Shown here: positions 28,136 to 33,448 of the stretch, piece after piece
How positions within the stretch are numbered: the stretch's first letter is position 1
Layout: the number at the start of each line of letters is the position of its first letter
Source of the DNA: Sulfitobacter undariae
Lineage (GTDB): Bacteria; Pseudomonadota; Alphaproteobacteria; Rhodobacterales; Rhodobacteraceae
DNA length: 33,448 nt
Assembly (NCBI RefSeq): GCF_014196805.1
Contig: NZ_JACIEI010000023.1
Span: forward strand, 1 to 33,448
Direction of reading: 5' to 3'
Program-made: the position numbers and the translations under genes
The notes under the pieces: model-generated
What the model was told of the DNA's origin: nothing
What the model saw: the letters and a program-made list of their open reading frames with translations, nothing else
Databases searched by the model: none

Positions 28136-28834
28136 TCAGGGACGATGTGCTCTAAACGCTTCTGGTAAAGCTATGAACAACAAGAAGGTTGCAGCTAAAA
28201 TAAAAATCCAATTTCCCACGATCTGGAACAGTAGCGCGCCGAAGAAGCCGCCGAAGGTAAAACAAGCGAGGGTCAGGCTGTGGAGCCTTAGTTTTGGCGT
28301 AGCCTCTTGTCGCGATGCTTCATCGCCAGTCAATGCCGCCAGTTCAATGCCTATATCAGTCGCCATTCCTGATACATGGGTTGTTCGGACTCTCGCCCGC
28401 GAAATCATTGTAGTAACTGCGTTTTGAATGCCCATTACAAAGCTGAGGACAATGACCAGAAATGTCTCGTGTTCTATCGCCGATACCATAGCAAGAGTAG
28501 TGCCGACCAGCAAAAGAATAATGGCCTGTGCGGCAATTGCCAAAGCATAGACCGAGTGGAGCTGATGTCGTTCCCCCACTTGAATAGCGAGGGCCGCTAT
28601 GAACGCACCCCAGATAAATGTAACTACCAGCCCCAAGAAGGAAAACGCAATAGGGACTGCGCCATTCGCAAACTGGTCGGCAAAAGCCGAGATGTTTCCT
28701 GTCATGTTCGCCGTGAACGACCCGGCAATAAGAAATCCCACAGCATTCAGCGCGCCAGCAACTGAAGAAAGCAAACCTGCCAGAACCAGATCAATATTTG
28801 AGGTGCGGGTATCGCCAACTTTGATGAGCATCAT
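28136..28834 (-). CDS. YoaK/DUF1275 family membrane protein
   Basis: Inner-membrane protein of 232 residues with about six hydrophobic segments and the DUF1275 pattern: [34 protein letters not shown] and [20 protein letters not shown] followed by SGMATDIG. The family function is unknown; a transport role is often assumed. Two ATG codons are adjacent. AGGA spacing slightly favours the second (28831). Confidence 0.88.
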   Translation of the reverse strand: MMLIKVGDTRTSNIDLVLAGLLSSVAGALNAVGFLIAGSFTANMTGNISAFADQFANGAVPIAFSFLGLVVTFIWGAFIAALAIQVGERHQLHSVYALAIAAQAIILLLVGTTLAMVSAIEHETFLVIVLSFVMGIQNAVTTMISRARVRTTHVSGMATDIGIELAALTGDEASRQEATPKLRLHSLTLACFTFGGFFGALLFQIVGNWIFILAATFLLFIALPEAFRAHRP

Positions 28835-29441
28835 CTGTCCTATTGGTTAGGTTCTTTAGAATGTCATAGTCCCAATATACGCACAACTGTGAGTCAAGAT
28901 AGTCCAATTGCCGTCGTTTTACGACATCCACAAACCGCCTCGTTTTCTCTGTCCCTAACCGGGTTCAAAATCGAAGTTGTTGTTGTAGGTTTTTGAAACT
29001 CTCGTGATAGCGGACATCCCTACATCAAGCAGCATCGGCCTCTATGCGATAGATCAGCCTTTACTGAACAATTCGTCAGGGCTGCCAAGTCGCCGGATTT
29101 TTTTTAGGTATCGTGTTTTGTAATGTTGCGCGTAAAGTTATCCTTTCAGAAAGTTTTCATGAATTACTGATATAAAATAGTAAGTGTAGAGAACCCAGAT
29201 ACTTTGGTGATGTTGTGATATGGACGGGGTCTACTAATTCCAAAATCCAAGGATGGCACTTTTTACCCTGTACTTTGCACAGGTGAGAATAGTCAGAGGG
29301 GCTACTCCTTGAAGTTAATCAGAACAGAATTTTTATTATTTTTCCGAAATGTGCATGACAATGGCGTTATCGTCCCAATCTTGTCCTGTGCTGCGGCTAA
29401 TTTCGGACTACCTTAATCTTAGATCCCAAGAGGAATGATCA
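28835..29441. other. Intergenic region between YoaK and DUF3047 genes
   Basis: These 607 bases separate divergent genes and must contain their promoters. The right half is AT-rich. I see no gene and no clear repeat. Confidence 0.35.
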
Positions 29442-30092
29442 ATGAAATTTTCTACTTTACCGGTACTGACTATGCTTTTTGCCTTACAAACAACAGCTTT
29501 ATCGGCAGGGCCCGTTAGTTTTGCAGAGGGTTGGCGCGAGCAACGATTATCACTTTTCAGTTCTAATGAGTATAAGTTCGCATCAAACCTTAGTTTGGTT
29601 TCTGAGAGCGCTGTTTCTATCGCTTGGACGCGTGTGGCACAGGGCGACTGGAAGAGCACCCGCGCCTCGTGGAATTGGACTGTTGAGCAATCGGTTCCTG
29701 CGACGAACCTTGCGCAAAAAGGCGGAGATGACAGGAATATCTCACTTTACTTCGTATTTGTGCCCGAAAACATTGCACCAAAGCTTAGAGACGCCAATAT
29801 TCGTAGTCTTCTTGGAAATGATGATGTGCGCATCATTCAGTATGCTTGGGGGGGAGGCCACACACGGGGACAGGTCATCCCATCGCCATACGGCCCAGAC
29901 GGGCAGGGTGTAACGATTGCACTGCGACAAGCTGGCACCGGATCGTATAATGAGAGTGTCGATCTTGCCAAAGATTATGGGCGCGCTTTCGGAGATGAGA
30001 ACGGAGTGCTGGTCGGGTTGGCTGTTTCAGGTGATAGCGATGACACAAATAGCGTTATTCGCGCGGCTATTGAAAACCTGCACCTGGGGTAG
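29442..30092 (+). CDS. DUF3047 domain protein, exported
   Basis: Exported protein of 216 residues. A signal peptide (MKFSTLPVLTMLFALQTTAL) ends near SAGP. The mature part follows the DUF3047 pattern: a WREQRLSLFSSNEY opening, a SWNWTVEQ segment, TNLAQKGGDDRNISLYFVF in the middle, and a C-terminal DSDDTNSVIRAAIENL. The family function is unknown; the fold resembles carbohydrate-binding jelly rolls. AGAGGA lies before the ATG. Confidence 0.82.
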   Translation: MKFSTLPVLTMLFALQTTALSAGPVSFAEGWREQRLSLFSSNEYKFASNLSLVSESAVSIAWTRVAQGDWKSTRASWNWTVEQSVPATNLAQKGGDDRNISLYFVFVPENIAPKLRDANIRSLLGNDDVRIIQYAWGGGHTRGQVIPSPYGPDGQGVTIALRQAGTGSYNESVDLAKDYGRAFGDENGVLVGLAVSGDSDDTNSVIRAAIENLHLG

Positions 30093-30237
30093 TCAATACA
30101 TTTAAGCAGGTGTGCCGAAACCTTTTACAGGACGCCGGACTGAATTTCGTGGGCGATGTTTTTTGACATGAATGTGTAGTTTAAATTTGAATCGGAGCGA
30201 TAATGAAATGTAGTTCTAATAAAAGGAACAGTGTTAG

Positions 30238-30717
30238 GTGTTAATTGACTTTGCAGATTATGTATCTCTCGCTGTATTTGTGATCGTTGTCGCCGGTGGT
30301 GGCATAGGGATTGGGTTTTTCTCCGTTCCAGGCGCGTGGTACGCAGGTCTGAAAAAACCGTTCTTTAATCCGCCAAATTGGATTTTTGCACCTGTATGGA
30401 CAGTCCTATACCTCTTTATTGCCATCGCAGGGTGGCGAGTATGGCAAATAGACCCTTACGGTTTAGCAATGAAGCTTTGGTTAATTCAGCTTGGTTTGAA
30501 CTTTTCGTGGTCCCCTTTGTTCTTTCTGGCCCATAGAGTTGCTGCGGCGTTAATAGTCATTTGTGTAATGTTTTTGTCCGTCTTTGGATTCTCCATAGTT
30601 GCGTCAAGGATAGACCTGATTTCAGCTGCACTTTTTCTTCCATATGTTGCGTGGGTGGCGTTTGCATCTGCTTTGAACGGATCAATCCTCTATCTCAATA
30701 CGGATAGATTTAATTAA
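30238..30717 (+). CDS. tspO: TspO/MBR family membrane protein
   Basis: Tryptophan-rich sensory protein of 159 residues with five membrane helices. It has the family patterns WYAGLKKPFFNPPNWIFAPV, WTVLYLFIAIAGWRVW, and QLGLNFSWSPLFF. TspO binds porphyrins and in Rhodobacter relatives affects pigment gene expression in response to oxygen. The start is GTG at 30238 with AGGA about 10 bases upstream; there is no better ATG in frame. Confidence 0.92.
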   Translation: MLIDFADYVSLAVFVIVVAGGGIGIGFFSVPGAWYAGLKKPFFNPPNWIFAPVWTVLYLFIAIAGWRVWQIDPYGLAMKLWLIQLGLNFSWSPLFFLAHRVAAALIVICVMFLSVFGFSIVASRIDLISAALFLPYVAWVAFASALNGSILYLNTDRFN

Positions 30718-30787
30718 GCATCTCGCGCTGTGGTCCTAGAATATCAGTCTGAGGAGCGCAGGATACAAAAGGATAGGGAGTAGCCTG

Positions 30788-31450
30788 ATGAAGAGAGCTT
30801 TGATTATCGGCGGTTTCGGTGGCATTGGGCAGGCCTTGGTGCAAGAGCTCAAGGGGCAGGGTTGTGATGTAACGACCCTATCCAGAAGCGATGATCAGTT
30901 GGACATAACTGACGAGAATAGCATTGTGCAGGCAATGGATCGCGTCATTGGCCCGTTTGATCTTATTGTGGTTGCGACCGGAGCATTGGAAATCGGCTGC
31001 AATGGTCCAGAAAAGCAGCTAAGTTCACTTTGCTCAGATGCAATGGCGGCGCAATTTGCGCTCAATTCTATGGGACCAATTTTGATATTGAAACATGCCC
31101 TCAAGCATATTTCCAGAACAGATAGGTCTGTTTTTGCAGTCCTTTCCGCACGGGTGGGATCGATTGGCGACAACCGGCTTGGTGGATGGTATTCATATCG
31201 CGCATCAAAAGCTGCGTTAAATCAACTCATCCATACAGATTCGATAGAAATAGCACGGAGCCATAGGAACGCAATTTGTGTTATTCTTCATCCCGGAACA
31301 GTAGCAACGCGCTTTACTGAAAAATTCCCAAATCACGCTAAAGTATCAGCTGAGGAGGCTGCGTTGAACTTGCTTATGGTCATGGAGGAGCTTTCGCCAT
31401 CTCAAACAGGAGGGTTCTTTGATTGGAAAGGAAATGAGGTTACTTGGTGA
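30788..31450 (+). CDS. Short-chain dehydrogenase/reductase (CsgA/C-factor-like)
   Basis: NAD(P)-dependent oxidoreductase of 220 residues. The Rossmann motif is GGFGGIG (8-14). The catalytic Ser120 (LSARVGS), Tyr137 and Lys141 (YSYRASK) are present. HPGTVATRFT follows, as in C-factor-like SDRs. GGGAG lies 8 bases before the ATG. It is 70 bases after tspO on the same strand and may be co-transcribed. The substrate is unknown. Confidence 0.9.
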   Translation: MKRALIIGGFGGIGQALVQELKGQGCDVTTLSRSDDQLDITDENSIVQAMDRVIGPFDLIVVATGALEIGCNGPEKQLSSLCSDAMAAQFALNSMGPILILKHALKHISRTDRSVFAVLSARVGSIGDNRLGGWYSYRASKAALNQLIHTDSIEIARSHRNAICVILHPGTVATRFTEKFPNHAKVSAEEAALNLLMVMEELSPSQTGGFFDWKGNEVTW

Positions 31451-31607
31451 CAGTGCTGACCTGAGTCCCACAAGCATTCACATGAAAAGCGGCATAAACG
31501 AAAATACAGATGTACTGTAGGTAAGCTTTAAAGTTGGCCTGTACCATTGGGATCAATTCATTTGGCGTCAAATTTGCGTATCAGAGAAACTTGTTGTATT
31601 TACTGAT

Positions 31608-32615
31608 ATGATTGAACGCCGCACGCTTCTTTTAACCCTTGGATTGACTGCTTTTGCATCTGCAAGTCGATCAATTGCAGGCAATGAGGCAGTGAGTGTG
31701 CTGCGTGGTTTTAACCTTATTGAAACTCAAAATGCCCAGTTCGGAAGCAATGCCGCAAAACTGAGTATCGAGCGACTCGCAAGTACTGGAGCAACAGCTG
31801 CGACGGTGATCCCGTTTTTGTGGCAGCCGTCCATTTTAGCTGATGACATTATATTAGGAAGTGCGCTGCCCCAGCATCGAATTGTTTTAGGGATTGAGCA
31901 GCTTCATGCGGCTGGGCTTGCTGCCATCGTGAAACCTCATGTTTGGGTTCCTCAAAGTTGGGCGGGTGCAATTGAAATCGAAGCTGCGTCAGAGGATGGC
32001 TGGTATTCTGCTTATAGTGAGATCTTGCAAAAAATTGCTGTTACGGCAGAGCAAAGCAAAGCCGAAGTGTTGGTGGTCGGCACTGAATTGCGTGGAGTGT
32101 CTGGTTCCGACCGATGGGAAAGCATAATTGCCGAGGTGCGCAAGGTTTTTTCCGGTAAAATTACATATGTTGCTCACGGAGCCTCTGAGGCGGAGGAGAT
32201 TAGTTTCTGGCCTCAGTTAGATGCTGTTGCTGTTTCGCTTTATCCCATTTTGGGGGCGGCTGATGATTCTAAAAAGTGGGATATCGCCATAACTGATGAA
32301 TTGGACAGGGTTCAGGCCGTAGCTCAAAAATACGAAAAGCCTGTCTGGGTCGCCGAAATTGGGATCCGCTCGGCGGAAGGCGCAACCGAGCGTCCTTGGG
32401 AAAGCGCTGAGGAACGCGTTTCCAAGAGTGATATGGCACTTCAGGCTGAAGTTTTAAAGCATTGGCTCATAGCTCTTGAGGCGCGCCAAATTCAAGATGT
32501 ATGGATTTGGCGTTGGTTTACTGATCCAGACGGCGGAGGCGAAGAAGATACTGATTTTACAGTTCAAAACAAAGATGCGGAAGATGTCGTAGCTATATTT
32601 TGGAATAGAATCTGA
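31608..32615 (+). CDS. Exported GH113-like glycosidase (TIM barrel)
   Basis: Protein of 335 residues with a signal of possible Tat type (MIERRTLLL, cleavage near SIAG) and a glycosidase-like TIM barrel. It has a RGFNLIE first strand, LAAIVKPHVWVPQ in the middle, LVVGTELRG with the likely acid/base Glu, and VWVAEIGIRS with the likely nucleophile Glu. This pattern matches the GH113 group of beta-mannanase-like proteins. The C-terminus IQDVWIWRWFTDPDGGG is typical too. The substrate is uncertain. Confidence 0.78.
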   Translation: MIERRTLLLTLGLTAFASASRSIAGNEAVSVLRGFNLIETQNAQFGSNAAKLSIERLASTGATAATVIPFLWQPSILADDIILGSALPQHRIVLGIEQLHAAGLAAIVKPHVWVPQSWAGAIEIEAASEDGWYSAYSEILQKIAVTAEQSKAEVLVVGTELRGVSGSDRWESIIAEVRKVFSGKITYVAHGASEAEEISFWPQLDAVAVSLYPILGAADDSKKWDIAITDELDRVQAVAQKYEKPVWVAEIGIRSAEGATERPWESAEERVSKSDMALQAEVLKHWLIALEARQIQDVWIWRWFTDPDGGGEEDTDFTVQNKDAEDVVAIFWNRI

Positions 32616-32646
32616 CCTTTCCAATTCGTTGTTAGAAAGAAAAAAC

Positions 32647-33106
32647 GTAACCGCACCATTGATACCGCAGCTTATGCAGCTTTACTGTTCTCGGCATCCG
32701 CTGGTGCCCAGTTCCAAGGCAGCAACTCGTCCAGCCGGTTGATTTTGTGATCGTGGATGCGGTCTAGGACATCGGCAAGGTAGGACTGCGGATCAAGGTC
32801 GTTCAGCTTGGCGGTTTCGATGATGGTCATGGCGCGTGAGAGAGTTTCTGCGCCTGTGTATGCCCCTGCAAAGAGCCAGTTTTTCCGTCCTACTCCAATC
32901 GGGCGCAGGGCGCGCTCGGTGGGATTGTTGTCTATTGCTACACGCCCATCGGTCAGGAACAGGCTGAAGGCGTCTCGAAGGCTCAGACCAAAGCGGAACG
33001 CTTTAGCCAAATCACTCTTGCCCGGAATGCCCAGGAGTTGCTGTTCTGACCAGACGAAGAAGGCTGTGACCTTAGGCTGGCTCAGCTTTTGGCGCGCGGC
33101 ATAACA
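32647..33106 (-). mobile_element. Truncated IS66-family element
   Basis: The left boundary is set at a putative terminal repeat GTAACCGCACC at 32647, which resembles the IS66 inverted repeat. The right boundary, about 33106, is where transposase homology stops. Only the 3' part of the transposase survives. The element lies 32 bases after the glycosidase gene. Confidence 0.65.
32672..33106 (-). pseudogene. IS66 transposase (TnpC), C-terminal fragment
   Basis: The fragment has typical IS66 sequence: LPGKSDLAKA-like segment (GIPGKSDLAKAFRFGLSLRD), DGRVAIDNNPTERALRPIGV with the last catalytic Glu, GRKNWLFAGAYTGAE, SLIETAKLN-like (TIIETAKLNDLDPQSYLADV) and LDELLPWNW at the end. The N-terminal two thirds, with the other catalytic residues, are missing. 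The reading frame runs on to 33166 only because the adjoining sequence is open by chance. Confidence 0.88.
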
Positions 33107-33361
33107 CCGTCTCAATCCAAAGATAACGTAGGTATCGAAGCTACTGTCCAAGGGCAGGTGGCGCAAGTTTCAACGATACAAAGCGGCACAACATTTATTA
33201 ATTTTGGTGGCAGTCACCCAAACCATGTTTTTTATGGCATAATTTTTGGCCGCGACGCATCGATGTTTCCCAACTTGTCTCCGCTAAGGGGACAAATGGT
33301 TTCAATCACCGGAATGATCAGATTACATAAAGGTAAGCCTCAAATCACAATATCATTGTAA
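33107..33361 (+). pseudogene. OB-fold domain gene fragment between two IS66 elements
   Basis: The frame encodes about 80 residues of an OB-fold nucleic-acid-binding-like domain: VEATVQGQVA-like strand (GIEATVQGQVAQVSTIQSGT), FINFGGSHPNHVFYGIIFGR, FPNLSPLRGQMVSITGMIRL, HKGKPQIT. This pattern occurs in thermonuclease- or helicase-linked OB folds. The 5' end is cut by the truncated IS66. The stop codon TAA (33359-33361) is supplied by the IS66 inverted repeat GTAAGCG. Both ends of the original gene are therefore missing. Confidence 0.7.
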
Positions 33362-33448
33362 GCGGTGCGTCGATCCCACCTATTTGACGTAATTCCACGG
33401 TAGCAGATCGTTGATCTGGCTTTGTTTGTGGCCTGCAACGATGGCTGT
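33358..33448 (-). mobile_element. IS66-family element, right end
   Basis: The inverted repeat GTAAGCGGTGCG starts at 33358, followed on the minus strand by the end of a transposase gene. The element continues out of the window. The first 12 bases equal those of the IS66 end at position 92, while the following bases differ, as expected for the two ends of one element type. Confidence 0.85.
33380..33448 (-). CDS. IS66 transposase (TnpC), C-terminus, partial at window edge
   Basis: The minus strand encodes TAIVAGHKQSQINDLLPWNY followed by VK and a stop, a typical IS66 transposase end. The upstream part lies outside the window. The sequence differs from the C-terminus of the truncated copy (LDELLPWNW), so these are two different IS66-type elements. 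Confidence 0.88.
   Translation of the reverse strand, partial: TAIVAGHKQSQINDLLPWNYVK

Overview
The window reads as chromosomal or large-plasmid DNA of a marine alphaproteobacterium of the Roseobacter group (Rhodobacteraceae). This is inferred from gene content: RTX repeat proteins, a Hint-domain protein of the type common in that group, a DUF2218 gene beside siderophore uptake genes, YghU-type glutathione transferases, TspO, and IS66 and IS3 elements. No rRNA or tRNA gene and no CRISPR array was seen. Both window ends lie about 90 bases inside IS66-type elements, so this is probably a whole draft contig that stops at repeats.

Left part (1-7456). An IS66 end interrupts a large RTX protein gene on the minus strand. 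A second RTX-type gene runs divergently. It has five quasi-cadherin repeats, a stretch of 32 Val-Asp-Pro tripeptides and a C-terminal RTX block. A SleB-type hydrolase lipoprotein, a DUF2322 gene and a small lipoprotein follow, then a decayed IS3 element (7567-8631).

Iron block (8809-16770). Two paralogous TonB-dependent receptors flank a four-gene FatB/CeuA-type siderophore ABC transporter (binding protein, two FecCD permeases, ATPase) and a DUF2218 gene. Two strong hairpin terminators separate the convergent units. The receptors would bring a ferric siderophore into the periplasm, and the binding protein, permeases and ATPase would carry it into the cytoplasm. No biosynthesis gene is present, which suggests use of foreign siderophores.

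Middle (17147-24571). This holds a NYN-domain putative RNase, a cytochrome c lipoprotein between two copies of a dispersed repeat, a Hint-domain protein, a large tyrosine recombinase with inverted repeats upstream, and two glutathione transferase genes behind an 18-bp perfect palindrome that looks like a TetR operator.

The most interesting locus is 25427-26613. A short leader peptide with two adjacent Trp codons, a possible antiterminator and a textbook intrinsic terminator precede trpS. The TrpRS has the less usual 'LTGDRTTG...HIGH' N-terminus. The layout predicts ribosome-mediated transcription attenuation of an auxiliary tryptophanyl-tRNA synthetase.

Right part (27448-33448). Single genes follow: a 2OG-Fe(II) oxygenase, a DUF1275/YoaK membrane protein, a DUF3047 periplasmic protein, TspO, a short-chain dehydrogenase and a GH113-like glycosidase. 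The window ends with a truncated IS66 transposase, an OB-fold gene remnant trapped beside it, and the right end of another IS66 element.
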